A stretch of DNA of 64,000 nucleotides from Clostridia bacterium (GCA_017522345.1 JAFWZN010000078.1:1-64000), one strand, 5' to 3'. Counted from the stretch's first letter, positions 14,719 to 23,417 are shown. The notes: generated from the sequence alone by a model not told the origin. A program made the numbers and translations.

Positions 14719-16043
14719 CTTTCCGCCTCCAGCGCACAAAGAAGCGCCTGAATCGCATTTCCCCTGTGAGAAATGGCGTTTTTCTCCTCTACGCCGGCTT
14801 CCGCGAAGGTGCGTCCACCAAGCGCGTCGGCCTCGAACAGAGGATCGTAGCCGAATCCATCATCGCCTCTTTTCTCAAAAGCGATTCTGCCCTCGCATAC
14901 GCCTTCGCAGATCAAAGGCTTATGGCCGGGACGGGTGAGCGCGATTGCGCAGGCAAATCGAGCCGTGCGCGGCGCGGGGACATTTTCAAGCTCCTTTAAA
15001 AGCTTTTGATTGTTGGCCTCGTCGTCTCCGTGAACGCCTGCGTATCTTGCGCTGTAAACGCCGGGTTTTCCGCCAAGCGCATCCACCACAAGTCCGCTGT
15101 CGTCGGCGATGGTTGCGCACTTAAGTTCGTCCATGAGCGCCTGCGCCTTGATAAGCGCGTTTTCCGCAAAGGTTTCGCCCGTCTCCTCGGGATCGCTTGT
15201 CGCGCCTGCTTCCGCAATGGACATTACCTCGTACATATCGCCAAGCAGCTTTTTAAGCTCCTTCAGTTTCCCGAAATTTCGAGTGGCAACGACGAGTCTC
15301 GGCTTTTTGCCGATTACATAGGCGCGTTCGCCCACACATGTAAGCTGCGCTTTCATAAGCTTCGTGATTCCCTTTTTGGCGAGCAGAAGGAGCTTATCCA
15401 TTTCAGCTTTGGAGAAGGTTCTGCCTTCGCCCGTTCCCTGAACCTCCACATATTCCATATTTCCCTTTGCGTCGCGGGTCATGATCACGTTCATGTCCAC
15501 CTGCGCTCTGGAATCCTGGGCGTATTCAAGATCCAGCGTAGGCACATTGTCAATGATGCCCACGCTGACGGCAGCCAGCTGCTTGACGATGGGCGAATCC
15601 ACGATAAGGCCCTTGCGGATCAGCTTATCAACTGCAATTGTGAGCGCGCAGAACGCGCCTGTGATGGAAGCGGTGCGCGTGCCGCCGTCCGCCTGCAATA
15701 CGTCGCAGTCGATGTAGATCGTTCTTTCGCCAAGACGCGTAAGATCCACGCAAGCCCTTAAGGAACGACCGATCAGACGCTGAATTTCAACGCCGCGTCC
15801 GTCCTTTTTGAGGCCGTCGCGCTCCTTGCGGGTCGGGGTCGAGCCGGGCAGCATGGCGTATTCCGCGGTAAGCCAGCCCTGACCGCTTCCGCGCTTAAAG
15901 GGCGGCACATTTTCGACCACGCTGGATGTACATAATACGCGCGTTTTTCCGCATTCAATCAGCACGCTGCCCGCCGCCATCTCGGTAAAATCGGGCGTAA
16001 TTTTGATTTTTCTCATTTCATCGGCTTTTCTCGTAATCTCCAT
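14715..16043 (-). CDS. rph: Fused RNase PH and XTP/dITP pyrophosphatase
   Basis: This 442-residue bifunctional protein has an N-terminal RNase PH domain of about 245 residues, which trims tRNA 3' ends by phosphorolysis. It shows [38 protein letters not shown] and [15 protein letters not shown]-type signatures in pieces. A RdgB/HAM1 domain begins at [18 protein letters not shown] and continues with [20 protein letters not shown]; it removes ITP, dITP and XTP from the nucleotide pool. In Bacillus the two are separate neighbours, rph and ysnA, so this is a direct gene fusion also seen in some Clostridia. The ATG at 16043 has AAAGGAGATATACAT upstream. Confidence 0.95.
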   Translation of the reverse strand: MEITRKADEMRKIKITPDFTEMAAGSVLIECGKTRVLCTSSVVENVPPFKRGSGQGWLTAEYAMLPGSTPTRKERDGLKKDGRGVEIQRLIGRSLRACVDLTRLGERTIYIDCDVLQADGGTRTASITGAFCALTIAVDKLIRKGLIVDSPIVKQLAAVSVGIIDNVPTLDLEYAQDSRAQVDMNVIMTRDAKGNMEYVEVQGTGEGRTFSKAEMDKLLLLAKKGITKLMKAQLTCVGERAYVIGKKPRLVVATRNFGKLKELKKLLGDMYEVMSIAEAGATSDPEETGETFAENALIKAQALMDELKCATIADDSGLVVDALGGKPGVYSARYAGVHGDDEANNQKLLKELENVPAPRTARFACAIALTRPGHKPLICEGVCEGRIAFEKRGDDGFGYDPLFEADALGGRTFAEAGVEEKNAISHRGNAIQALLCALEAER

Positions 16044-16064
16044 ATGTATATCTCCTTTAGAATG

Positions 16065-17117
16065 TTATTCGAATTCAAACAAATCCTGCGTTTTCGCGCG
16101 GATAAACGCGTCCTGAATATCTGAAGAGCTGTTGATAAAGGTGGGCGCAGCCAGCGTTCCCGCCCCGGTATCGTATTCCTCTCCTTCAACGAAAACCTTT
16201 ACGCTTTTCACGCCGTCAAACTGCATGCACGTAAGCACCAGCGCCCGAAGCGCAAGGCGGCCGCCGTCCGTTTCCTCGGCAATGGAAATGAATTCGCGCG
16301 TAAAATCGACCTGCGCAACGCCGTCTACGACCTTCACGCTTCTTAAGCCGCAGCCCGAAGGAATCACGCCGTTTAAAGGCGACATTGACGAAGGACCGTT
16401 TACCAACTCCATCACCGCCGTCTGAATATCGCCCCTTCCGTATACGGCGCGCGTTACCGGAACGATCATGGACGGCGAATCTCCCGTAAAATACAGCGTA
16501 ACCGTGTCTGCGGCATCCGTAAGAGACGTGCTTTCAAGGTTCATGTAGCCGCGTGAAAACTCGCCGGAAATGCTCGTTCCGTATGTCAGCCGCTCTTTTT
16601 CCTTTCCGTCGATCAAAAAACGAACCTTTTCAACCGTCGGGAAGTCGGTCAGCGTTTGAACGATGGCGGAAACCATGTTGTATTCGCTGACGGCGTCCGG
16701 CGAATTCAGCGCCTCCTTGCTCATATCAAGCCGCGCAACGCCGCCGGAAATATCCAGATCAAAGGTCGTGTTCTCGGGAATTACGCATCTTAATCCCATT
16801 CTGGCCGCTTCCATATCGTTATAAACGCTTTTGACCATAAGATTCAGCGTCGCCCGCGCGATACCCTCTTCCGCGCCGATTGTACGCATCACGGGCACGA
16901 GATAGCCGTTGTCATCCTGATAATAGCAGACGGTGTTCATGCTTGCGTTTGACGCATCCGCAACCGGCGTCAAAAACGGGCTGGGCGTGCTCTCGCTTCG
17001 TCCCGGAGCCGCGTCTTCATTCTTATCGCCAAGCGGCACGCACATGGCGACAATCGCAATCAGAATAATGACAGCCGCGATGACATGCGGCCATTTGAGC
17101 CCAAACTTATAAATCAT
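16065..17117 (-). CDS. gerM: GerMN-domain membrane protein (GerM)
   Basis: This 350-residue protein has one N-terminal membrane anchor (about 10-32), a Ser/Pro-rich linker, and two GerMN domains. The second has GRGDIQTAVMELVNGP and GVAQVDFTREF, the first GIARATLNLMV and GVARLDMSKE. In Bacillus GerM is needed for proper sporulation and germination and sits at the outer forespore membrane (family knowledge). The ATG at 17117 is chosen over an upstream GTG at 17135 because GGGAGGG lies 5 bases before it. It is the first gene of the operon with rph-xtp and yfcE. Confidence 0.9.
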   Translation of the reverse strand: MIYKFGLKWPHVIAAVIILIAIVAMCVPLGDKNEDAAPGRSESTPSPFLTPVADASNASMNTVCYYQDDNGYLVPVMRTIGAEEGIARATLNLMVKSVYNDMEAARMGLRCVIPENTTFDLDISGGVARLDMSKEALNSPDAVSEYNMVSAIVQTLTDFPTVEKVRFLIDGKEKERLTYGTSISGEFSRGYMNLESTSLTDAADTVTLYFTGDSPSMIVPVTRAVYGRGDIQTAVMELVNGPSSMSPLNGVIPSGCGLRSVKVVDGVAQVDFTREFISIAEETDGGRLALRALVLTCMQFDGVKSVKVFVEGEEYDTGAGTLAAPTFINSSSDIQDAFIRAKTQDLFEFE

Positions 17118-17194
17118 CCAATCCCTCCCACGCACATTCTGACTTGTTCATGCTATTCATTCAGCGCGCCGGGTATTCGGACTGAATCGAGTTT

Positions 17195-17223
17195 ATTTTA
17201 GCACAACTTCTTAAGAGAATCAA
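17195..17223 (-). promoter_or_regulatory. Promoter of the gerM operon
   Basis: On the minus strand the -35 TTGATT (17223-17218) and -10 TAAAAT (17200-17195) have a 17-bp spacer. Confidence 0.55.
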
Positions 17224-17286
17224 TCCGCCCGCAAACCAAGAATATCCGAAATAACGTGATTATAGGATTTGTTCACGCGCCTTTCG

Positions 17287-17315
17287 TTGACGAGGAGGAA
17301 TTTCTGTGATACATT
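17287..17315 (+). promoter_or_regulatory. Promoter of the lactonase gene
   Basis: The -35 TTGACG (17287-17292) and extended -10 TGATACATT (core 17310-17315) have a 17-bp spacer. The start codon is only about 20 bases downstream, giving a very short leader that still holds GGAGGGG. Confidence 0.55.
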
Positions 17316-17334
17316 AGTGTGCGGAGGGGATCAA

Positions 17335-18327
17335 ATGAAATTTCTTGTTGGAACGCATACAAACGCCGGCGGACCCGGCGCATGCATTATTGAGGTAAAT
17401 AAAGGCGAGCTTCGCATGATAAGCGCATGCCGCGCGATTGATAACCCGGGGTATCTGCTTATTACCCGGGATAAAAAGACCGTTTACGCCGCCGCTTCTT
17501 TCGCAAAGGACGAAAAGGGCGCGGTGGCTTCCTATCGATTGGAAAACAATACGCTCACGCCGCTGTCGCTTCAGCCGACCGGCGGCACAAGCTGCTGTCA
17601 TGTTACGCTTTCCGAAGACGAGCGCTTTTTGTATGCCTCTAACTACATGACGGGCAATCTCGCCGTGTTCCCCGTGCAGGACGGCTATATTATGCCGCGC
17701 GAGCAGCTGATCAAGCACACGGGCGCGTCCATGGTCGTTAGCGACCGTCAGGAATGCGCGCATGTGCATCAGGCGATTTTTCAGCCGAATTCAAACCGTC
17801 TGTTCGTGTGCGATCTTGGGCTTGACGAAGTGATCGTCTATCAAAAGGACGAGGAAACAGGGCATCTGATCCGCGAAACCGCCATTTCCTGCGCGCCCGG
17901 ATGCGGCCCGAGGCATCTGATTTTTGACGGTGAAAACCGCTTTTATCTGGGATGCGAGCTTTCAAATGAGGTCATGTTCTTTGAATCAATAAACGGCGAA
18001 TGGAAATGCCTTCAGACGCTTTCGACGCTTCCTGAATCCTTTACGGGCAAAAGCAGCGTGGCGGCAGTCAGAAAATACAAAAACTATCTTTTCATTTCCA
18101 ATCGCGGTTTTCACAGCGCGTGCCGCTTCCTGATTGGAAAGGACGGCTCGCTTTCGGATAAAACCATCCTGCCCGTCTCCGGCAATTTCCCGCGCGACAT
18201 CTGGCCGCTTGATAAAAGCAGCCTTCTCGCCGCCAATCAGCTGAGTCATACGGTGGAATTGATTGAAAACGGAAAAACGACCGCCGAAATCGAAGTCGGC
18301 TGCGCAATCTGCGTAATTCCTCTGTAA
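17335..18327 (+). CDS. Lactonase family protein (6-phosphogluconolactonase-like beta-propeller)
   Basis: This 330-residue cytoplasmic protein has the seven-bladed propeller pattern of the Pgl/YkgB lactonase family, for example FLYASNYMTGNLAVFPV, HVHQAIFQPNSNRLFVCDLG and RFYLGCELSNEV. Members hydrolyse 6-phosphogluconolactone or related sugar lactones. A role in uronate or pentose use would fit uxaC and the ribulokinase in this window, but this is inference. The ATG at 17335 follows GGAGGGG. It is probably cotranscribed with the pyrophosphatase gene that begins on its stop codon. Confidence 0.88.
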   Translation: MKFLVGTHTNAGGPGACIIEVNKGELRMISACRAIDNPGYLLITRDKKTVYAAASFAKDEKGAVASYRLENNTLTPLSLQPTGGTSCCHVTLSEDERFLYASNYMTGNLAVFPVQDGYIMPREQLIKHTGASMVVSDRQECAHVHQAIFQPNSNRLFVCDLGLDEVIVYQKDEETGHLIRETAISCAPGCGPRHLIFDGENRFYLGCELSNEVMFFESINGEWKCLQTLSTLPESFTGKSSVAAVRKYKNYLFISNRGFHSACRFLIGKDGSLSDKTILPVSGNFPRDIWPLDKSSLLAANQLSHTVELIENGKTTAEIEVGCAICVIPL

Positions 18328-18662
18328 TGCGTATGGAAAACACCGTTATTCACAATAAGCTCGTTCGGGACAGGATTCCCGATATAGTCGAAAAAAGCGG
18401 TAACACACCCGTTTGCAGAACGCTCGCGGAAGACGAATATCTTGAAATGCTGGACAAAAAGCTTTCCGAAGAGTTAAACGAATATTTTGCGGATAAATCC
18501 ATGGAAGAAATCGCGGATTTGCTGGAAGTGATTCACGCCGTAGTTACCGCGCGAGGCTTTTCTATGGAAGATGTCGAAAAAATACGCCTTTCCAAAAAGG
18601 AAAAGCGCGGCGGATTTGAAAAAAGGATCTTTCTTGAAAAGGTCATACATGCCGAAGTATGA
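18327..18662 (+). CDS. MazG-like nucleoside triphosphate pyrophosphohydrolase
   Basis: This 111-residue protein starts with NKLVRDRIPDI, the signature of the small all-alpha NTP pyrophosphatases annotated as phosphoribosyl-ATP pyrophosphohydrolase-like. The metal-binding glutamates are seen in KLSEELNEY and EEIADLLEVIHAV. A house-cleaning role on nucleotides is likely; the gene is far from any histidine cluster, so HisE is unlikely. Its ATG shares one base with the lactonase stop (TAATG). A second ATG at 18333 is possible. Confidence 0.85.
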   Translation: MRMENTVIHNKLVRDRIPDIVEKSGNTPVCRTLAEDEYLEMLDKKLSEELNEYFADKSMEEIADLLEVIHAVVTARGFSMEDVEKIRLSKKEKRGGFEKRIFLEKVIHAEV

Positions 18663-18665
18663 AAT

Positions 18666-18699
18666 CGCCCATCCCGAATCGCTTGCTTCGGGATGGGCG
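18666..18699. terminator. Terminator between convergent genes
   Basis: A perfect 13-bp stem (18666-18678 with 18687-18699) with an 8-nt loop is followed by a T-containing tract. It lies between the rightward pyrophosphatase gene and the leftward uxaC. Confidence 0.75.
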
Positions 18700-18705
18700 T
18701 TGTAT

Positions 18706-20109
18706 TTAAAATCCGAAATACCGAATCGCATTATTGTAGCAGATGCCCTGAACAATTTCTTTAAGCGCGTCCCAGTCGGCGGGATATTCGCCGTTTTCCA
18801 CCCATGAGCCGATGAGCTCGCACAGGATACGCCTGAAATATTCGTGTCTTGGATAGCTAACAAAGGAGCGGGAATCCGTCAGCATGCCGACGAACGCGGA
18901 AAGCAGGCCGAGCGCCGCCAGATCCTTCATCTGCTGAACCATTCCTTCCTTCTGATCGCAGAACCACCACGCGGAGCCAAACTGCATTTTTCCCACGACG
19001 CCCGCTTCCGTCTGGAAATTTCCGATGGCGCTTGCCAAAACGTAGTTGGCGTTGGGATTGAGCGTGTAGAGGATGGTCTTGGGGAGATTGCCCTTTTCCT
19101 CCTGCGCGTTCAAAATTCTGCCCAGCTTTTCGGAAATCAGCTCGTCGCTGATGGAGTCAAAGCCGGTGTCCGGGCCGTATTTTCTGAACATGGGGCCGTT
19201 GTTGTTTCTCTGGGCGTTCATGTGGTACTGCTGTCCCCAGCCAAGTTCCTTATAGATGCCGCCAAGCTCAACCAAGAGATAGGCTCTGTAGCTCTCAGAT
19301 GAGCAGGCTGAAGGCGTTTCGCCCGCCATGACTGCCTTAAACGCCTCGTTCGCCTTGCATGCGCACGCCTCGCCGCCGGGCACGGTATCAAGCCCATGGT
19401 CGGACACGCGGCAGCCGTTTTCGTGGAAGAATTTCGCGCGAACCCTGAGCGCCTTCACAACGTCTTCCACACAGGCGATTTCTACGCCGCTGACGGAGGA
19501 AAGCTTCTCGATATACGCTTTAAAGCCCGCCATGGTGATTTTAATCGCCTTGTCGGGGCGGAAGGTCGGAAGAACCTTGGTTTTGAAGCTCGTATCCTTT
19601 GCAATTTCGATGTGATATTCCAATGAATCGGCCGGATCGTCGGTCGTGCAGACGTGGGTAACGTTGAACTTCTCAATCAGGCGCTTGGCGCGGAATTCCT
19701 CGGTTTTAAGAAGCGCGTTCGCCTTTTCCCAGATTTCGGGCGCGGTTTTCGCATTAAGCGGCGTATCGATCCCGAATACGCGCTTGAGCTCCAGATGCGT
19801 CCAATGGTAAAGCGGATTTCCAATCGCCATGGAAATGGTTTTGGCGTAATATACAAACTTCTCGAAATCGTCGCCGTCGCCGCGGATAAACCTGTCGTCT
19901 ACGCCCGCGGAGGCCATGGCGCGCCACTTATAGTGATCGCCGCCGAGGAAGAGCTCGGTAATATTTTTAAACTGCTTGTTTTCGGCAATTTCTTTCGGGA
20001 TCAGGTGGCAGTGATAATCGCAGATGGGCATATTTTCGGCAAACTCGTGATAGAGTTTTTTCGCGCTTTCCGTTGAAAGCAGGAAATCCTCGTTCATAAA
20101 CGGCTTCAT
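18706..20109 (-). CDS. uxaC: Glucuronate isomerase
   Basis: This 467-residue member of the amidohydrolase-like UxaC family interconverts glucuronate with fructuronate and galacturonate with tagaturonate. Family marks are DYHCHLIPKEIAENKQF near the N-terminus, GGDHYKWRAM, HWTHLELKRVFGI, a TTDDPADSLEYH motif and SWWFCDQKEGM. The ATG at 20109 is preferred over a TTG five codons upstream because GGGAGG lies 7 bases before it. A strong promoter lies at 20145-20173. It stands alone rather than in a uronate operon. Confidence 0.96.
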   Translation of the reverse strand: MKPFMNEDFLLSTESAKKLYHEFAENMPICDYHCHLIPKEIAENKQFKNITELFLGGDHYKWRAMASAGVDDRFIRGDGDDFEKFVYYAKTISMAIGNPLYHWTHLELKRVFGIDTPLNAKTAPEIWEKANALLKTEEFRAKRLIEKFNVTHVCTTDDPADSLEYHIEIAKDTSFKTKVLPTFRPDKAIKITMAGFKAYIEKLSSVSGVEIACVEDVVKALRVRAKFFHENGCRVSDHGLDTVPGGEACACKANEAFKAVMAGETPSACSSESYRAYLLVELGGIYKELGWGQQYHMNAQRNNNGPMFRKYGPDTGFDSISDELISEKLGRILNAQEEKGNLPKTILYTLNPNANYVLASAIGNFQTEAGVVGKMQFGSAWWFCDQKEGMVQQMKDLAALGLLSAFVGMLTDSRSFVSYPRHEYFRRILCELIGSWVENGEYPADWDALKEIVQGICYNNAIRYFGF

Positions 20110-20144
20110 ATACGCGCCTCCCAAACATTCATTTTCTCAAAAAT

Positions 20145-20173
20145 ACTGTAACACTTTCCCATAAGCCTGTCAA
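20145..20173 (-). promoter_or_regulatory. uxaC promoter
   Basis: On the minus strand a consensus -35 TTGACA (20173-20168) and -10 TACAGT (20150-20145) have a 17-bp spacer. The -35 lies close to the terminator of the upstream zinc-ribbon gene. Confidence 0.7.
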
Positions 20174-20192
20174 GAAAAACGTGTTCCGGCAT

Positions 20193-20226
20193 AAAAATAA
20201 AGCCCGAATGCAATGCACTCGGACCT
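20193..20226 (-). terminator. Terminator of the zinc-ribbon gene
   Basis: On the minus strand an imperfect stem of about 10 bp, with two wobble pairs, is followed by a TTTATTTTT tract. Confidence 0.75.
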
Positions 20227-20238
20227 TATAAGCTTCAA

Positions 20239-20535
20239 TTAATAGCGGGGCTGACGATTCGCTTCGAAGCAGTCACGGCAGTAAACGGGACGATCGCCGC
20301 GGGGCTGGAAGGGAACCTGAGTGTTGCGGCCGCAGCCATCGCAGATAACGTCGAACATCTGGCGCTCGGTGCGGTTTACGTTCTGATTGTTCTGCTGACG
20401 GCGAGCCGCGCGGCAAGCGGGGCAACGGCCGGGCTCGTTCTGGAAGCCCTTGTCGGCGAAGAACTGCTGCTCGGAAGCGGTGAACACGAACTCATTGCCG
20501 CATCCACGGCATACCAAAGTCTTATCTTCGTACAT
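20239..20535 (-). CDS. Zinc-ribbon protein, two CxxC pairs per half
   Basis: This 98-residue soluble protein has CRGCG and CPACR in the N-terminal half, matching the zf-trcl zinc-ribbon pattern, and CDGCG and CRDCF in the C-terminal half. It thus has two likely zinc sites. The middle is rich in Gln, Asn and Arg (RRQQNNQNVNR), suggesting nucleic-acid contact. Function is unknown. It has its own promoter, a leader of about 130 nt with possible ribosome-site pairing, and a strong AGGAGGG site, so it is probably well expressed. Confidence 0.85.
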   Translation of the reverse strand: MYEDKTLVCRGCGNEFVFTASEQQFFADKGFQNEPGRCPACRAARRQQNNQNVNRTERQMFDVICDGCGRNTQVPFQPRGDRPVYCRDCFEANRQPRY

Positions 20536-20539
20536 GGAT

Positions 20540-20664
20540 AAAACCCTCCTAAATCTTTTGGCGCCCTTTTAGATGATTGATTTTCCTTGTCGATTCGTTC
20601 CTTTCATCGGAGGGGACACCACCTTAGAGGGATACGGCATAAACAGGTTCTTTCATTTTGGGCT
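20540..20664 (-). promoter_or_regulatory. Long leader of the zinc-ribbon gene with sequences complementary to its ribosome site
   Basis: The ribosome site GGAGGG (20549-20544) can pair with CCCTCC at 20614-20609, and with a bulge also with CCCTCTAA at 20631-20624, on the same RNA. The leader is about 130 nt with no convincing ORF. This hints at control of translation but matches no riboswitch I recognise. Confidence 0.35.
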
Positions 20665-20670
20665 TAATGC

Positions 20671-20699
20671 ATTATAGCATGAAATTTCGAAAATGTACA
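20671..20699 (-). promoter_or_regulatory. Promoter of the zinc-ribbon gene
   Basis: On the minus strand the -35 TGTACA (20699-20694) and consensus -10 TATAAT (20676-20671) have a 17-bp spacer. Confidence 0.55.
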
Positions 20700-20740
20700 G
20701 AGGTTTTCAACTCTTTACAAAACTTTGACTGCAGCGGAAA

Positions 20741-21903
20741 TTATTCGCCGTCTTTGGGTTTACTGGACTTATTGCCTCTTTGATGGCGATGGCGCGGGCG
20801 CATTTTGCGCTCGGCGTGTTCGTCCTTTCCTTCTTCCCCATTTTCCTCCGCATTTTTCTCGCTCTTTTTAAAATTGCGTTTGCCAGTTTGCTCCGTCTTA
20901 TCCTTATCCCCCTGTGATTCCGAATACTTTTCCATATACTGGTCGGTATTCATGGTCTTGACGATCTTGGGCCTCGGATAGCGCTTGACGACCTTTTCTT
21001 CCTTAGGTTCCTCGTCCTCTTTGGCTTCATTCTGTTTGTAAGGCGCTTCGGGCGCCTTGGAAGCGGTTTCCTGATAGAGCGCCTTTTCGCCGGGCGCAAG
21101 CTTTCTTACGTCGGGAAGCTCGTATTCCCTGACTTCGAATGTATCGTCGCCGGTCTTTACACGAACCTTGACGCGCTCTCTGAGAACGTTGATTTCCGTA
21201 ACCACGCCGACGCCGTCGGGCGTCATGATGTCCTTTCCGACGCGGGGAAGCTTTTTAAGCGTTTCCTCATAATAATCCTGCTCATATTTCAGGCAGCACA
21301 TGAGACGTCCGCACTGGCCGGAGATCTTCGTGGGATTCAACGACAGGTTCTGCTCCTTGGCCATCTTGATGGACACAGGCTGGAAATCGCCCAGAAAAGC
21401 GCCGCAGCAAATCTGTCGTCCGCAGGCGCCCAAGCCGCCCAGCATTTGGCCTCGTCGCGAACGCCAATCTGCCTCAGCTCTATACGCATGTGGAAAATGC
21501 CGGCTAAATCCTTGACAAGATCTCTGAAATCCACCCTGCCGTTGGCGGTAAAATAGAAAATGATTTTTGAGTCGTCAAAGGTATATTCAACGCTCACAAG
21601 CTTCATTTCAAGCTTGTGCTGTTCGATCTTCTGAACGCAGATTGCGAACGCTTCCTTTTCGCGCGCTTCATTTTTTTCCTGAACCGCAAGATCATGATCC
21701 GTCGCCTTGCGGATAACATTTTTAAGCGGCGCAACCAGCGCTTCGTCCGCGACCTCGCGCGCGCTCGTCACAACCTCGCCCAGCTCGACGCCGCGCGTGG
21801 TTTCAACAATAACGAATTCGCCGGGCGCAGGCCAGACCTCGCCGGGGCTGAAATAATATACCTTGCCCGCCTTTTTAAAGCGGACGCCGATTACCGTTGC
21901 CAT
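20741..21903 (-). CDS. yaaT: PSP1-domain protein YaaT (RicT), broken by a one-base frameshift
   Basis: The PSP1 family member is read in two frames: residues 1-152 from 21903, then from 21445 to the stop at 20741. The joint is at AAA (21447-21445) in the codons for RDEAK-MLGGLGACGR. One A is missing there, since the family reads straight through this motif. The second part holds the cysteine-rich GRQICCGAF and CGRLMCC motifs and a long charged tail (about 100 residues rich in Lys and Glu). In Bacillus YaaT works with YlbF and YmcA to promote sporulation, competence and RNase Y activity. Order darA-holB-yaaT is conserved. A sequencing error is the simplest explanation. Confidence 0.8.
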
Positions 21904-22837
21904 TTATGGTTTCCTCCTGACCGGCCACATCAAAAAACAGAATTTCCATTACGGACTGATAGGCCACGTTTGCTTTAAGTTGCTTTTTGGCGTTTATCAC
22001 GCTTTCAAGAAGCTTTCCGCCCTTTAAGCGCTTATCTTCGCCCATCTCGCCGCGCATCATGCGCCGCGCACAGAATTCATATATATCGAGAATCTCACGC
22101 CCCGAATCCTTGTCGTCAGCGATTTTCAAAAAAGCCGCCGAAACATCTTTTTTTCCTTTTATAGATTCAAACGCCGAAATTGATCGCACATACAGGTCTT
22201 TATAGATCTCGCTTTTAATTCTTGAAAGCGCGCGCCCGGGGCTTCCCTCGGATATACGCGCCTCTTGAGCGGCTCTTTTTTCATCCACGCCCGCCTTTTT
22301 GAGAATTTCAGCCGTTTCTTCCTCATTTAAAGGCGCAAAACGGTAAACGGCGCACCTTGAGCGAATTGTCTGAAGAAGCGCGCCAGGCTTATCCGTCAAA
22401 AGGATGAACACCGCGTATTCCGGCGCCTCTTCAAGGGTTTTTAAAAGCGCGTTCTGAGCGTTTTCGTTCATCTTGTCGGCTTCATTGATGATAATAAACA
22501 TCCGGCCAAAATCCGGGCGAAGCGCGATTTTTTTTAGAATTTCCTCTCGGACCGCGCTGATTTTGATGACATTTTTTTCCGGCTCGATTTCAATCAGATT
22601 CGGCGTATTGCCGGATAAAAACTGAAGGCAGCTGGGACACAGATTGCACGGCTTTTCTCCCAAGCCCGTACAGTTCATACTTCTTGCAAGAAGCTTTGCC
22701 GCCGTATGCTTGCCGGTGCCCTCGGGACCTTGAAAAAGCTGGGCATGGACAATGCGCCCGGCTTTCACCGGACGCATCAACTGTTCTTTCAAAAACCGCC
22801 TTGCGCGGAATTCGGAAAAGGATCTGACCTCAGGCAT
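21875..22837 (-). CDS. holB: DNA polymerase III delta' subunit
   Basis: This 320-residue clamp-loader subunit has the AAA+ fold with Walker A GPEGTGKHT, a zinc module (C-x8-CNLCPSC), the Walker B region ending INEADKM, and a sensor region with LLKTLEEAPEYAVFIL then TIRSRC, an SRC arginine motif. It loads the sliding clamp at replication forks. Its start shares a base with the darA stop. Its end overlaps the start of yaaT by 29 bases, so the three genes are tightly coupled. Confidence 0.94.
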   Translation of the reverse strand: MPEVRSFSEFRARRFLKEQLMRPVKAGRIVHAQLFQGPEGTGKHTAAKLLARSMNCTGLGEKPCNLCPSCLQFLSGNTPNLIEIEPEKNVIKISAVREEILKKIALRPDFGRMFIIINEADKMNENAQNALLKTLEEAPEYAVFILLTDKPGALLQTIRSRCAVYRFAPLNEEETAEILKKAGVDEKRAAQEARISEGSPGRALSRIKSEIYKDLYVRSISAFESIKGKKDVSAAFLKIADDKDSGREILDIYEFCARRMMRGEMGEDKRLKGGKLLESVINAKKQLKANVAYQSVMEILFFDVAGQEETINGNGNRRPL

Positions 22838-23166
22838 CAGAATTTCTTGAACTGCTCGACGTTCATCACAAATACGGTTGCGCCGCCAACCATAACCTCA
22901 ATGGGATACGGTACATACGCGCCTGCCGCGCCGGACATGGGAGTGGGCGCAGTGGCAATCTGCTTGCGGGAATGGCATACCTTTTCAATAACCGCCAGAG
23001 CGCCGTCAAGCTTCGCGTCATCAACACCTAAAAGCAGGGTTGTGTTGCCTGCGCGCAGGAAACCGCCGGTCGTTGCAAGCTTCGTTACGCTGTAGCCCTC
23101 ATTCATAAGAGTGCTGACGAGCTTGGAAGCGTCCTCATCCTGAACAATCGCGATAATAAGCTTCAT
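22837..23166 (-). CDS. darA: Cyclic di-AMP receptor protein DarA (YaaQ)
   Basis: This 109-residue PII-like protein (DUF970) is known in Bacillus, Listeria and Staphylococcus as DarA or PstA, which binds c-di-AMP as a trimer. The family start MKLIIAIVQDEDA, the TGGFLRAGNTTLLLGV loop and the C-terminal GATVFVMNVE are clear. It heads the darA-holB-yaaT operon. GGAGGTT precedes the ATG. The target that DarA controls is not known. Confidence 0.95.
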   Translation of the reverse strand: MKLIIAIVQDEDASKLVSTLMNEGYSVTKLATTGGFLRAGNTTLLLGVDDAKLDGALAVIEKVCHSRKQIATAPTPMSGAAGAYVPYPIEVMVGGATVFVMNVEQFKKF

Positions 23167-23207
23167 AAAAGCGAACCTCCTGCGTTAAGATTTCGTTTTG
23201 CAGCTTC

Positions 23208-23236
23208 ATTATACACGATTTTTAACGCAGAATCAA
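23208..23236 (-). promoter_or_regulatory. darA operon promoter
   Basis: On the minus strand the -35 TTGATT (23236-23231) and -10 TATAAT (23213-23208) have a 17-bp spacer. Confidence 0.7.
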
Positions 23237-23353
23237 GCGGAAATTGCCCCAAATCGAAAATTTCGTCCTATCTCACAAATAAACAGCGCCTCAGAAACGT
23301 AATTCGTTCAAATTTCTTTTCTGCAAACGGCGTTTTTTTGTCGTTATTGCGCG

Positions 23354-23382
23354 TTGACACTTCAAATTCTAACTGATATAAT
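23354..23382 (+). promoter_or_regulatory. Perfect sigma-A promoter of cdsA
   Basis: TTGACA (23354-23359) and TATAAT (23377-23382) have a 17-bp spacer and a TG extension before the -10. It is a full consensus promoter, the strongest in the window. Confidence 0.85.
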
Positions 23383-23397
23383 TGATCCAATGGATCA
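23383..23397. promoter_or_regulatory. Palindrome at the cdsA start site
   Basis: TGATCCA-A-TGGATCA is a perfect 7-bp inverted repeat around one base. It begins one base after the -10 hexamer, so it covers the likely transcription start. It could be an operator, or a small hairpin at the RNA 5' end. Confidence 0.45.
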
Positions 23398-23417
23398 TTT
23401 TTGAAGGAGTGAACGGT

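Noticed and set aside
21430-21460. Programmed frameshift in yaaT
   Set aside because: No classical slippery heptamer or clear stimulatory structure was seen; a missing base in an A run is simpler.
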